Source of the DNA: CAYQNU01 sp964419055
GTDB taxonomy: Bacteria > Bacteroidota > Bacteroidia > Flavobacteriales_D > Parvicellaceae
Length of the DNA: 64,000 nucleotides
Assembly (NCBI GenBank): GCA_964419055.1
Contig: CAYQNU010000010.1
Span: 94,826 to 158,825, forward strand
Direction: 5' to 3'
Under the pieces are notes generated by a model. That model saw only the letters and a list, made by a program, of their open reading frames with translations. It searched no databases and was not told where the DNA came from. Both the position numbers and the translations under genes were made by a program. Below, piece by piece: positions 9,742-19,543 of this stretch. Position 1 is the stretch's first letter, and every line of letters begins with the position of its first letter.

Positions 9742-10413
9742 TTAGTTTATTAAACGAATTGCTTCCCGTTGACTTAATGGTTTTAAAGAGGTGGAATTTA
9801 CAAAATTCAAAACTGCTTGTCCATCCACTTTTGAATACTCTCGCAATGCCCAGCCTATTGCTTTTTGAATAAAAAATTCATTGGAATGTTTGTGTTGAAT
9901 ACACAATGCTCTGAGCAATTCAAAATTTGTTTTTTCTTTATATCCCAATTGGAACAAAATAGCACTTCTATTCAACCACATATTTTCATCTGTGCTGTGC
10001 GCTTCTACCACTTCATTAATTTTGGTTGGAAATTGTGTTAAGTATGCACCTAATAACCATTTTGAAACGGTATCTACACTATCCCACCACGAATGTGTGA
10101 CCAATAAATGTCGAATTAATTCAATATCGTTTTCTACCATTTTACCTTTAGAGAACTTTATGAAAACATCAATTCCCGCTTGATGCAATTCTCGGTAATC
10201 TTGTTCGTAAAGCTCTTCAACAATCATTCGATAATTAGATGTTAATTCTGATGAATATTTTTTCATCCATTCATTTTGAGTAGCTCTTCTATCAGGAGCA
10301 CTAACTCCCAAAAAAACAAATTTATTTTTCATATAAGCAGCCATTTCAAGAGCTCTTGAAGGATCTGCGTTTTTTGTTAACGAATCAATTAATTCTTGAA
10401 CAATCCCAATCAT
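9742..10413 (-). CDS. AlkD-like DNA alkylation repair protein
   Basis: 223 residues, typical for the AlkD/DNA alkylation repair HEAT-like family, which excises positively charged alkylated bases such as N3-methyladenine and N7-methylguanine. The N-terminus shows KNKFVFLGVSAPDRRATQNEW, the GV(R/S)xPxxR signature of the family. The middle has WWDSVDTVSKWLLGAYL (the WDxVD motif with the functional Asp), and the C-terminus has FFIQKAIGWALREYSK, the second conserved helix lining the DNA-binding groove. It is divergent from the suf operon across a 166-nt spacer. Confidence 0.9.
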   Translation of the reverse strand: MIGIVQELIDSLTKNADPSRALEMAAYMKNKFVFLGVSAPDRRATQNEWMKKYSSELTSNYRMIVEELYEQDYRELHQAGIDVFIKFSKGKMVENDIELIRHLLVTHSWWDSVDTVSKWLLGAYLTQFPTKINEVVEAHSTDENMWLNRSAILFQLGYKEKTNFELLRALCIQHKHSNEFFIQKAIGWALREYSKVDGQAVLNFVNSTSLKPLSQREAIRLIN

Positions 10414-10445
10414 TTTTTTGGTTTAGATACTTTCAAAGAAAACAA

Positions 10446-10463
10446 TTTTTTATTAAACAAAAA
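10446..10463. promoter_or_regulatory. TTTTTATTAAACAAAAAT word shared with the carotenoid-operon promoter
   Basis: This 18-nt word in the alkD/suf divergent spacer recurs exactly, on the minus strand, upstream of the ECF sigma/carotenoid operon (30033-30050). It contains the TTAAACAA half-site discussed in the findings. Chance is possible in AT-rich DNA. Confidence 0.3.
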
Positions 10464-10502
10464 TCAATTTAAAACGTTTTTTTCATATAATTAAAAAAAA
10501 AC

Positions 10503-10533
10503 TTGCAGCAATACCTTATTTGTGGTATTTTTG
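10503..10533 (+). promoter_or_regulatory. suf operon promoter (TTG - 20 nt - TATTTTTG)
   Basis: A -33 TTG (10503-10505) and -7 TATTTTTG (10526-10533) are separated by 20 nt, an excellent match to the Bacteroidota primary-sigma promoter. The A-type carrier gene starts at 10580. Confidence 0.7.
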
Positions 10534-10545
10534 CAGCTATAAAAC

Positions 10546-10559
10546 ATTCTATTTAGAAT
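10546..10559. promoter_or_regulatory. 14-bp palindrome in the suf leader, candidate operator
   Basis: ATTCTA-TT-TAGAAT is a perfect dyad 13 nt downstream of the -7 box and 21 nt before the first suf gene. Its place suits a repressor responding to iron or Fe-S status, but the protein is unknown. Confidence 0.4.
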
Positions 10560-10579
10560 CAGTTTAAATAAAAATAGCG

Positions 10580-10903
10580 ATGATAGAAGTAACAGAAAAC
10601 GCCAAAAATCAAGCCATTAGGTTGATGAGTGAAGACAACAAAGAAGGATATTTTATTCGAGTAGGAGTAAAAGGAGGTGGTTGTTCAGGATTGATGTATA
10701 ACCTTGATTTTGACAACACCATTACTGAAGAAGACAAAGAATTAGAAAGCAACGGTATAAAAGTCGTGGTTGACAAAAAAAGTTTTTTATACTTAGTTGG
10801 AACCACTTTAGATTTCTCAGGAGGATTGAATGGAAAAGGATTCATTTTTGTCAATCCCAATGCTAACAGAACATGTGGCTGTGGTGAAAGTTTTTCATTA
10901 TAA
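10580..10903 (+). CDS. sufA: A-type iron-sulfur carrier (SufA/IscA/HesB family)
   Basis: 107 residues, the normal length. The family's three cluster-binding cysteines are present: one in GGGCSGLMY (~residue 35) and two in NRTCGCGESF at the C-terminus. It receives or transfers [2Fe-2S]/[4Fe-4S] clusters made by SufBCD. It is the first gene of the suf operon, 18 nt ahead of sufB. The exact subclass (SufA, IscA or ErpA) cannot be settled from sequence alone; the symbol follows the operon context. Confidence 0.92.
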   Translation: MIEVTENAKNQAIRLMSEDNKEGYFIRVGVKGGGCSGLMYNLDFDNTITEEDKELESNGIKVVVDKKSFLYLVGTTLDFSGGLNGKGFIFVNPNANRTCGCGESFSL

Positions 10904-10921
10904 CTAATTCCAAAAATTGAG

Positions 10922-12367
10922 ATGAAATATACAGAGGATGATTTAAAAGTTGAGTTGGAAAATAAGGAATATGAATATGGTTTTACCATTGACATAGAAT
11001 CTGATAAAGCTCCTAATGGAATTAATGAAGACATTATACGTTTTATATCTGCCAAAAAAAACGAACCGCAATGGTTGTTGGATTACCGATTAAATGCCCT
11101 CAAAGTTTGGCAAAGTATGGAAGAGCCTGAATGGGCACACGTAAACTATACTACCCCAAAATTTCAAGAAATATCGTATTATTCGGCACCGAAGAAAAAG
11201 ACAGAATTAAAAAGTTTGGATGAAGTAGATCCTGAAATTAGAAAAACAATGGATCGCCTGGGCATCTCAATAGATGAGCAGAAAAAACTGAATAATGTAG
11301 CTGTTGATTTTGTTATTGACTCTGTTTCAGTAGCTACATCATTTAAAGAAAAACTAGGTGAATTAGGTATTATATTTTGTTCATTTAGTGATGCGGTGAC
11401 AAACCATCCCGATTTAGTAAGAAAATATTTGGGAACAGTTGTTCCAACCACCGATAATTTTTATGCTGCATTGAATTCTGCCGTTTTTACAGATGGTTCT
11501 TTTTGCTACATCCCTAAAGGGTCACGTTGCCCAATGGAATTATCAACTTACTTTAGAATCAATGAATCAGGAACGGGTCAATTTGAACGAACCTTAGTAA
11601 TAGCCGATGAAGGCAGTTATGTAAGTTATTTAGAAGGTTGCACTGCTCCGCAACGAGATGAAAATCAATTGCATGCAGCTGTAGTGGAATTGATTGCGTT
11701 GGACAATGCCGAAATTAAATATTCAACCGTACAAAACTGGTATCCAGGCGATAAAGATGGTAAAGGTGGTGTTTTTAACTTTGTTACCAAAAGAGGTTTA
11801 TGCGAAAAAAACGCTAAAATTTCTTGGACTCAAGTAGAAACAGGAAGCGCCATAACTTGGAAATATCCATCTTGTGTTCTGAAAGGAGATAATTCAATTG
11901 GTGAGTTTTATTCAGTAGCGGTAACGAATAATCATCAAATGGCTGACACAGGTACCAAGATGATTCATATTGGAAAAAACACCAAAAGTACGATAATATC
12001 TAAAGGAATATCTGCTGGTCAGAGTCATAATTCTTATAGAGGATTAGTGAAAATTGGAAAAGGGGCTGATAATGCACGTAACTTTTCTCAATGTGATTCG
12101 CTTTTGATGAGCGATAGATGTGGAGCCCATACCTATCCTTACATTGAATGCGAAAACAATTCGGCACAATTGGAACACGAAGCCACTACTAGTAAAATTG
12201 GAGAAGATCAATTGTTTTATTGTATGCAACGAGGCATTGGCCAAGAACGAGCAATAAGTCTAATTGTAAACGGCTATGCAAAAGAAGTGTTGAATAAATT
12301 GCCTATGGAATTTGCCGTGGAAGCACAAAAGCTGTTGGAAATTAGTTTGGAAGGGAGCGTAGGATGA
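10922..12367 (+). CDS. sufB: Fe-S cluster assembly scaffold SufB
   Basis: 481 residues, full length. SufB is the scaffold subunit of the SufBC2D complex on which clusters are built. Recognisable blocks are PEWLDYRL-like QWLLDYRLNALKVW near the N-terminus, FCYIPKGSRCPMELSTYFRIN, SYVSYLEGCTAPQRDENQLHAA, and the C-terminal CDSLLMSDRCGAHTYPYIE, which carries the conserved Cys of the SufB beta-helix active site, then NNSAQLEHEATTSKIGEDQLFYCMQRG. It is followed by an unusually long, repetitive 153-nt gap before sufC. Confidence 0.96.
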   Translation: MKYTEDDLKVELENKEYEYGFTIDIESDKAPNGINEDIIRFISAKKNEPQWLLDYRLNALKVWQSMEEPEWAHVNYTTPKFQEISYYSAPKKKTELKSLDEVDPEIRKTMDRLGISIDEQKKLNNVAVDFVIDSVSVATSFKEKLGELGIIFCSFSDAVTNHPDLVRKYLGTVVPTTDNFYAALNSAVFTDGSFCYIPKGSRCPMELSTYFRINESGTGQFERTLVIADEGSYVSYLEGCTAPQRDENQLHAAVVELIALDNAEIKYSTVQNWYPGDKDGKGGVFNFVTKRGLCEKNAKISWTQVETGSAITWKYPSCVLKGDNSIGEFYSVAVTNNHQMADTGTKMIHIGKNTKSTIISKGISAGQSHNSYRGLVKIGKGADNARNFSQCDSLLMSDRCGAHTYPYIECENNSAQLEHEATTSKIGEDQLFYCMQRGIGQERAISLIVNGYAKEVLNKLPMEFAVEAQKLLEISLEGSVG

Positions 12368-12520
12368 TTTTAGATTGTAGAAGTTAGATTGTAGATTGAA
12401 AAAGAAGTATCATTAATCATAAAATCGTAAATTGAAAGTAGAGGTCAGATTGAAGATTAAAAAAATAATAAAGAAAACTTTGTACTTTGTACTCTAGACT
12501 TTGTACTAAAAAAATAAAAA
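12368..12520 (+). repeat. non-coding sufB-sufC spacer with two short repeat types
   Basis: The spacer contains TTAGATTGTAGA-type words repeated three or four times (12371-12460), then three copies of CTTTGTACT (about 12479-12508). Other gaps in this operon are 18 and 3 nt. There is no ORF in it. It looks like a small intergenic repeat insertion; a similar CTTTGAACTCTGTACTT string lies at 22273-22290. Confidence 0.6.
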
Positions 12521-13279
12521 ATGAGCACGATAATAAAAATAGAAAATTTGCACGCATCGATTGATGGTAAAGAGATTTTGAAGGGAATTAACTTGGAAGT
12601 TAAAGCTGGAGAGGTGCATGCTATAATGGGACCAAATGGTTCAGGCAAAAGTACACTTTCATCGGTTTTAGCTGGAAGAGAAGAATATGAAGTAACGGAA
12701 GGTTCTGTACATTTCTTAGGAAAAGATTTATTGGAATTAGCTCCAGAAGAACGTTCTTGGGAAGGTTTATTTATGGCGTTTCAATACCCTGTAGAAATTC
12801 CAGGTGTATCCAACATCAATTTTTTGAAAACTGCTTTACAGGAAAGAGCTAAGTATTTTAATGTTGCCCCTATTTCTGCTAAAGAATTTTTAGCGATGGT
12901 TAAAGAAAAAGCTGCTTTAGTTGAACTAAACGATAAATTAAAAAATCGTTCAGTAAATGAAGGTTTCTCAGGAGGTGAGAAAAAAAGAAATGAAATTTTT
13001 CAAATGGCCGTTTTAGAACCTAAATTAGCTATCTTGGATGAAACCGATTCTGGTTTAGATATTGATGCTTTGCGCATTGTTGCCAATGGTGTAAACACAT
13101 TAAAAACAGAAAACAATGCTACCATAGTAATAACTCACTACCAACGCTTATTGGATTATATTGTTCCTGATTTTGTACACGTGTTGCACAATGGAAAAAT
13201 CATTAAAACAGGTGATAAAACACTCGCTTTAGAATTAGAAGAAAAAGGGTATGATTGGTTAAAAGAAGAATTAGTATAG
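12521..13279 (+). CDS. sufC: Fe-S assembly ATPase SufC
   Basis: 252 residues, an ABC-type ATPase of normal length. Walker A is GPNGSGKST (~37-45), the signature is GFSGGEKKRNEI (~148-159, the SufC-specific form of LSGGQ), and Walker B is LAILDETDSGLDIDAL (~169-184), with THY as the H-loop. It hydrolyses ATP in the SufBC2D complex to drive conformational change for cluster assembly. It is 3 nt upstream of sufD. Confidence 0.96.
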   Translation: MSTIIKIENLHASIDGKEILKGINLEVKAGEVHAIMGPNGSGKSTLSSVLAGREEYEVTEGSVHFLGKDLLELAPEERSWEGLFMAFQYPVEIPGVSNINFLKTALQERAKYFNVAPISAKEFLAMVKEKAALVELNDKLKNRSVNEGFSGGEKKRNEIFQMAVLEPKLAILDETDSGLDIDALRIVANGVNTLKTENNATIVITHYQRLLDYIVPDFVHVLHNGKIIKTGDKTLALELEEKGYDWLKEELV

Positions 13280-13282
13280 GTT

Positions 13283-14530
13283 ATGGCAACTATTTTATCA
13301 GAAAAAAATATTGAGTTAACACCTTCAACGTTAAACGAAAAAGAGGTAAGCGAAGCGTTATCAAATTTTACAGAAGCCTCCTTTCCTACCCGAAAAACAG
13401 AAGATTGGCGCTATGTGAAATTAGGCAAATTAGTTAAAAAAAGTTTTAATTCGCCTAATTATTCCAATGATCCAATGGATATTAGTCAGTTCAATATCCC
13501 AAACTTAGACTGCTCTACGTTGGTTTTTGTAAATGGATTGTATAACCCACATCTTTCTTGTATCCAAATGGAAAGCGGTGTTACTCTTTGCCCAATAGAA
13601 GATGCTAAAAACACGGTAGAATTCAAGCAACACTTTAATGTATTAGCTCATAAATCGTTGGATGTTTTTTCTACACTTAATACTGCATACACTTCAGGGG
13701 GTGCTTATATTTCTGTTGCCAAAAACACTAGAACAACTAAAGCGCTTTATCTAATAAATATCAGTACACAAGGGGAAACCCATTTCAACTTACGTAATTT
13801 AATCATTGCTGAAGAAGGAGCTCAAGCCGAAATCATTCAAGGATTTTATCATATTGGCAATAACGAAAACTTAAACAATTCAGTAACGGAGGTATACGTT
13901 AAGAAAAATGCTCACGTAAATCTTACAAAGATTCAACAAGATGCAGAATTCTCTTCGCACATTTGTTTTGAGCACGTGCATCAAGAGAATGACAGTACCT
14001 TTAAAATTCACACCATTGTAAAAAGTGGAAACTTAGTGAGAAACGGACTAAACATTGCTGTTGATGGAAGTAATTGTTATTCAGAAATGAATGGATTAAT
14101 TCTTTCTAGAGGCACTCAGTTTGTCGATAATCACACAAGAGTAGATCATTTGAAACCTCATTGTACTTCGAGTGAATTATATAAATACATTCTTAAAGAA
14201 CAATCTATAGGGGTTTTTAATGGTAAAGTGATCGTGCACCAAGACGCTCAAAAAATTCAAGCCTATCAACAAAATAACAACCTCATTATTTCTGAATCGG
14301 CAACGATGAACGCTAAACCTGAATTAGAAATATTTGCAGATGATGTAAAATGTAGCCACGGCACTACCACTGGTCAGTTTGATGAAAAAGCTATATTTTA
14401 TCTTCAATCAAGAGGTGTGAGCAAAGAAGCGGCTAAGGATTTATTAATTGAAGCTGTTGCCGATGAAGTTATTTCAAAAATTGGTAATGAAGCAATTATA
14501 GAATTTGTAAATCACAAACAAAAGCTATAG
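13283..14530 (+). CDS. sufD: Fe-S cluster assembly protein SufD
   Basis: 415 residues. N-terminal FPTRKTEDWRYVKLGKLVKK is the classic SufD TEDWRYT block; the C-terminal half is the SufB/D beta-helix core with ELEIFADDVKCSHGTTTGQFDEKAIFYLQSRG, where the conserved His (CSHGTTTG) sits at the SufB-SufD interface. It is the last gene of the suf operon; no SufS or SufE follows in this window. It overlaps the convergent beta-barrel gene by 6 nt. Confidence 0.95.
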   Translation: MATILSEKNIELTPSTLNEKEVSEALSNFTEASFPTRKTEDWRYVKLGKLVKKSFNSPNYSNDPMDISQFNIPNLDCSTLVFVNGLYNPHLSCIQMESGVTLCPIEDAKNTVEFKQHFNVLAHKSLDVFSTLNTAYTSGGAYISVAKNTRTTKALYLINISTQGETHFNLRNLIIAEEGAQAEIIQGFYHIGNNENLNNSVTEVYVKKNAHVNLTKIQQDAEFSSHICFEHVHQENDSTFKIHTIVKSGNLVRNGLNIAVDGSNCYSEMNGLILSRGTQFVDNHTRVDHLKPHCTSSELYKYILKEQSIGVFNGKVIVHQDAQKIQAYQQNNNLIISESATMNAKPELEIFADDVKCSHGTTTGQFDEKAIFYLQSRGVSKEAAKDLLIEAVADEVISKIGNEAIIEFVNHKQKL

Positions 14531-15220
14531 ATTAATAAATAAACCAAAGTTTATATCCACGTTTTTGAACTTTTTGGGATAAGTGGCCGATGTATTTCCT
14601 GAACCATAAGTCATTTGACCGCCAGCAAAACGATCATTATATTCTACTCTGCTCATTAATGTGATGTCTCCATCCAGTTTATATCCAAACCCTGAACCAA
14701 CACGATAATTTAATCCAAGAACTTCATAAACCCAACTTCCGCCCAAATTGTCATAAGACAATTCTCCTGAGTAAGAATAAGGGTCAACATAAAATCCTTT
14801 AAAAGTAAGAGGTGGTAAAAAAATGTGAAAACCAACATGAGCTTTAATCGGTACAATAAATTTATCATTAATTTCCAACAAATATTCGGGTCCAACTGTC
14901 ATTCCAAAACTATGATATTTGCCTATATCAAAATTAACATATTGTGTACCGATGGAATTTGCTTTTAAATAAGCCTTATAAGCCTCTACATTAAACTTGT
15001 TTGAAGTGGCAAAAACAGAATACGACATGGCCAATTTACCTTGCTGCCCGCCTCCAGAAAACTGAAAACTCATACCTTGTTTGGCAAATCCCGATTGCGT
15101 AAGGCTTTTTTTGTTGGCAAAACCTCCAATGGGTTGACTACGACCAATTAAAATTTCTAATTGACAATAATAACTTGAAGAAATCAATGCGAATGTAACT
15201 ATCAATAATGTAATTTTCAT
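14525..15220 (-). CDS. small outer-membrane beta-barrel protein, unknown role
   Basis: 231 residues, not assigned to a named family. An N-terminal signal peptide (MKITLLIVTFALISSSYYCQ) is followed by amphipathic strand patterns: GMSFQFSGGGQQGKLAMSYSVFATS, SFGMTVGPEYLLEI, YRVGSGFGYKLDGDITLMSRVEYNDRF. It ends NFGLFINL, with a terminal aromatic/hydrophobic strand typical of barrel proteins inserted by BamA. No enzymatic motif is seen. It overlaps the end of sufD by 6 nt, tail to tail. Confidence 0.65.
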   Translation of the reverse strand: MKITLLIVTFALISSSYYCQLEILIGRSQPIGGFANKKSLTQSGFAKQGMSFQFSGGGQQGKLAMSYSVFATSNKFNVEAYKAYLKANSIGTQYVNFDIGKYHSFGMTVGPEYLLEINDKFIVPIKAHVGFHIFLPPLTFKGFYVDPYSYSGELSYDNLGGSWVYEVLGLNYRVGSGFGYKLDGDITLMSRVEYNDRFAGGQMTYGSGNTSATYPKKFKNVDINFGLFINL

Positions 15221-15350
15221 ACCATTCTAATTCAATAAATAAGTGTAAAATTAGACTCGATAGAAATTATATAAGTAAGTAAAATTACTGAAAATCATAA
15301 TATTTTCTTGAAACATTTCAAATTTAAAAATGTAAAAATTGGTTCAAATT

Positions 15351-15388
15351 AAAAAAGCGACAACCTCTTTCGAATTCATCGCTTTTAG
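15351..15388 (-). terminator. terminator of the beta-helix T9SS gene
   Basis: On the minus strand AAAAGCGA (15379-15386) pairs with TCGCTTTT (15353-15360) around an 18-nt loop and ends in a T-rich run. Confidence 0.5.
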
Positions 15389-15406
15389 TATAATTGAAAA
15401 ACTTAG

Positions 15407-18400
15407 TTATCTTTCAATTACAACTCTTTCTGTGCTGATAGTACCATCTGAGAGTGTGGAGGTAACTAAATAAATACCCGCTTGCAAATCACTCACATCA
15501 ATTTGTTGTGTGGATTGATTTACAGTCATCGTTTTCATAACACTACCCAAAATAGAATAAATAGTTATAACTGCATTTTCCGTTTCATCCATCAACTCCA
15601 CAGTAAGGTAATCATTGGCAGGATTAGGATAAACGTAAATTGAAGCCATTTGATCTACAGAAGGTATATTTTGAGGAGCAGGAGTGTACGATTTAGGTAC
15701 TATAATAAAAGGTATTTCCTCATCAAACTTGGTTTTGTTTACCATATCTAATATTACTTGAGCTGATACGCACTCTCTTCTAAAAGGATCTCCTAAAACA
15801 ATAGACTCTAATTCGGTTCTTTGGATGGAATCATGTTCTATTCTAAATCCTCTTTCTTGACATTGTTCAAAAGCAATTAACAACTCTCTCATTTTGGCAA
15901 ATTCTAAATGAGCACCATTATCAACTAACTTTAAGCTATCTAATATTTGTTGAGCATTATTGAATTCATTATTTTCAATATAGGCATCAGCTAATTGTTT
16001 TCTATAAACTAATTCTTCTCTAGATTTTAACAATATTATTGCTGAGTCTAATCCATTCAAAGTAGTGGTATCGTGAATATGGTAACGAATAGCTTCATTT
16101 AATACAATTTTAGACTCTGCAATTAAATCGCTTGCTTCGGCATCAGCTATAACTCTAGGATTTGTGCCCCCATTTTGAGCGCTTAAAATTTGGTTTTTAA
16201 TACCATTCGGTATGTTGCTTTGCTGAACCACTGTTATAACGCTTGCAGGTAATGGTGAGTTTTCTAACAACAATTGTTTTTTTATACCTGGAGCCATATT
16301 ACTTTGCACAATTGCTTCTAAAATTGTTACATTTAAATAAGGGCTTTTGGTCGATAAATTATTTTTTAGATTTCCCACACTCAATTGTCCGCCTTGGTAG
16401 GTTGACCATTGATTATTTACATACGTATCTAATGCTGTGTAGAAATTTTCTTTTGCCTCTCCAGCAGATTTTAAACTGTCGCTCAGTGATTTTAAAACAA
16501 TAAGAGGCCCAGTTACAATAGCTGAATTACAGTTGCCTTTAGCAATTGGGTTATAAGCTTGTAAACAACCTGTTTTTTGAGTATTAAAAGTATTAATTAT
16601 CAAAGGATTATGGCTTAACGGAATGGAAGGGTTATAAAAATACTGACTAGAGAATGGTGTAATGTTTGGATTTCCATTCCAATAATTGAGGGCAGTAGTA
16701 AATTGTGTTGAGAATTGATTATTTGCTCCAGAAGTGCTTGAAATACAGCTTCCTTGTTGCGGTTTGATACCTCCATTAGTAATCATAATGTCACCTTGGG
16801 TGATGTCTTTAAATTCGTTACATTTATATGTTAAACCTGAAGTGTTTAACACTAAAGTGGTACCTAAAACATTTTGGTAGCGAACATTGGCATTAAAAGC
16901 CCAAGAACCATATCTCAATCTATCAAAATCATTTCTCACAACGTTATTAGCATCAGCAGATAATCCATTTTCATTACTATTATTGATCAACAAGCCTCTC
17001 ACGTCTTGAGTTAGGTGATAATCACTGTTAAATAGGTTATCTGAAATTTTATATCCAGTACAGTTTTGAAAATAAGCACCATAAGAAGTTCCTGTGTTTA
17101 CTGTGTTAAAGGTTTCCCCAACTTCAAAGACATTATTTACAACAACCGTGTAATCTATGTTTTTAAAATATAAACCTCTATGACATTCTTTGAATAGGGT
17201 GTTTTTTACGGATGTATTATTTATTGGATTGACAGCAGAAGCCCAAATACCATAGTATAAATTTTCAAACTCAGAAGTTGTGCTTGTTGGTAAATTTTTG
17301 TCAATGATGAAAGAAGCATCGGCAGCAGTAATACCAAAACCTCTTTGAATAAAAGCAAACTGACCTGGCACAGTGTTTTTAAACTTACAACCTTCTACTT
17401 TGACATTTCTTACTCCAAATAATGACAAATGTGTATCGCATGGCGAGCCATCGTTTAACACAGCATCTGTGATAAAAGTGGTTCTTCTAAAATAACCTTG
17501 ATTTGATTGACTATATGGAAACATCTCAACGTCTTTTTTGTTGTTTCGAAAAGTGCTTTGATCAATATATAATTGTCCACCTGAATTCCCAAAATCAGGT
17601 TGCTGAGAGGTGGTTTGTGTATTGGGGTCAAACACATCAATAACCCCAAAATTGCGCACACCTCTAATGGCATTGCTGATTTCAGAATTGTTTTGCATCA
17701 CTAAAGTACCTTGATTGGTAAATGTAGGAGGTAAAGCAGGATTTCCTTTTACAATAACCCCCTGCCACAAGTAGGTAGCACATTCTTCTGATGTAAATAG
17801 TGTATTGTTCATTGTAAGACTTGCACCTCTTTCAATTGTAACGCGTGTATTTTCTTTGAAGTAAAATTGCAAGTTACTAATGGTTAAATTGGTGCCAGTG
17901 GAAATGGTTATTGAACCATTAACAATGACTGTATTAGGCGAATTGTTAAATGGATTGTTGTTCGGACTCCAATTTACATTGCCACCACTAATGATAATAT
18001 CGTTGTCAGGTGAACTGAACTGATAATTCTGACAACATACATTTTGACCTTGGGCAATGGTTAATGAATTCTCATTGTCAATTTGATCTTGAAGGAAATA
18101 AGGAGAAACATTATCATCGATTGAAGTAGGAATACTATAATTAAATTGAAGCAATTGTGGATTCCATTGCCAAAAAGCAGTTCCGGTAGTACCTGCAGTA
18201 TTTAGCTGCGCTAAAAAACTACCATTGTGCATATATAAATTTCCATCTACTCCAGTTTCAATGTAGGATTTTTTAAATGTAGATTCATTAATAAAATTTG
18301 GATGATTCGCAACTTTTGGAAATTGCGCATTATTATGAATCATTACTAACAAATTCTCAGGGTAGACAATTGAAGAATTTTTAGCAATAATTATTTGTTG

Positions 18401-19440
18401 ATTATTAATAAATTCTATACCCCTAATATCGTCATCTTCAAGAGAATTTAAAGGATTATTGGGTGATTGGAAAAAGAACTTTCTATGTTCTGAATTTATC
18501 GCATTAATATTCAAACCATAATCTATTTCTATAACATCTAGAATCCAACTGGGTTGAACAGACCAATTGTTTGGATTACTAGAATTGTTTGTTGAAATTA
18601 AAGCTGGATTTGCATTTAGTTCAGTGTGATGCACTACTATAGCTGGATGATTAAAAGGAATTGCTCCAAGTTGTTGTTTTCTCCAAGCAAATGCAATATA
18701 ATATTTTCTTACATCTGCATCATGAAAAATTTCCATTTCAGTAAAGCTTGGGCCCCCACCGCCTCTAAATTCAATTGGATGACTAAAATTATCATATTGA
18801 ATTCCAAATTCATCCACTTTATATCTTAATAAATTATATTCAGCTAAAATATATAAATATCTAAACTCATTATTTATTATTGGAGTACAAGCAAAATTAC
18901 AAAAACTATTGAACAAAGTATTATTCCAATTTCCCGCAATTTCTAAATTGAAATTTGAAGGTGTTGTTAATGCACCTGTTGGCGATGAAAATTGACCAGG
19001 GAGCTCCATATCTAACATGAAATATCTTGGAAGACAATTTGTGCCAAAAACGGTATGTTCCGCTCCAACAATATAATATTTGTTACATTTATTTGGAACA
19101 GGTATTACAACAACTTCATCTGCCCCAAAATTACCACCCAACACGTCAGAAATCAATAAACCGTCCTTGTCAAAAATATGCCCATCTACAATAAAGAACA
19201 ATAATTCTCCGTTGGCATCGTGTTGCACATTATGTGCTACAGAAGGAGATCGGCCATCGTAACCAGCCGGCCATCCTGTACCAGCTCCATAGGGAGTGGG
19301 AAGGGGGCTGGGGGGTGTAAAGCCTCCTAAATTTATAATCGAATTTGAAGGTAATGTCCATAATGGACTTTGGCTTATTACGTTTTGAATAAAACCTATG
19401 AGGTATAGAAACAGAAAAAAGAGAAGATTTTTGTTTTCAT
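15407..19440 (-). CDS. giant right-handed beta-helix protein with T9SS type A sorting domain; start codon out of phase by 1 nt
   Basis: The open frame runs from the stop at 15407 up to at least 19438 and spells a signal peptide (NLLFFLFLYLIGFIQNVISQ), then about 1300 mature residues. The N-terminal third resembles a beta-propeller of narrative-type repeats (FFIVDGHIFDKDG). The middle has beta-helix wording (ITISTGTNLTISNLQFYF; GASLTMNNTLF; NVKVEGCKFKNT), followed by a helical region, and the C-terminus YVYPNPANDYLTVEL...GIYLVTSTLSDG is a type A T9SS sorting domain. The only good start, ATG at 19440, is in the -1 frame and hits a stop after 14 codons. One more A after ATGAAAA would restore MKNKNLLFF. 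Without that base the first in-frame start is a GTG at 19228, which lacks the signal peptide. Function unknown; a surface protein. Confidence 0.85.
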
Positions 19441-19473
19441 AGTTGTGAGTTTTTAATTTGTGGTTAAAGATAG

Positions 19474-19492
19474 TTTTTTATATTATAAAAAA
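19474..19492. promoter_or_regulatory. AT-rich perfect dyad upstream of the XRE gene, candidate operator
   Basis: TTTTTTATA and TATAAAAAA flank a single T, immediately upstream of the -7 box TATATTTG. It lies in the divergent spacer between the XRE regulator and the beta-helix gene, a natural place for autoregulation. Confidence 0.4.
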
Positions 19493-19495
19493 TAC

Positions 19496-19503
19496 TATAT
19501 TTG
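19496..19503 (+). promoter_or_regulatory. -7 box TATATTTG for the XRE/PKD gene pair
   Basis: A perfect TAnnTTTG match 41 nt before the XRE start codon. The -33 box is not clear (TTTG at 19457-19460 is too far). Confidence 0.5.
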
Positions 19504-19543
19504 CATGATACAATTAATACGTTTAACGATAAATATTATACTT

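Noticed and set aside
19460..19543. Longer N-terminus for the XRE regulator and similar long starts at 40101, 52836, 33244 and 6367
   Set aside because: These codons cover promoter or leader sequence and do not resemble the families; the inner ATG fits in each case.
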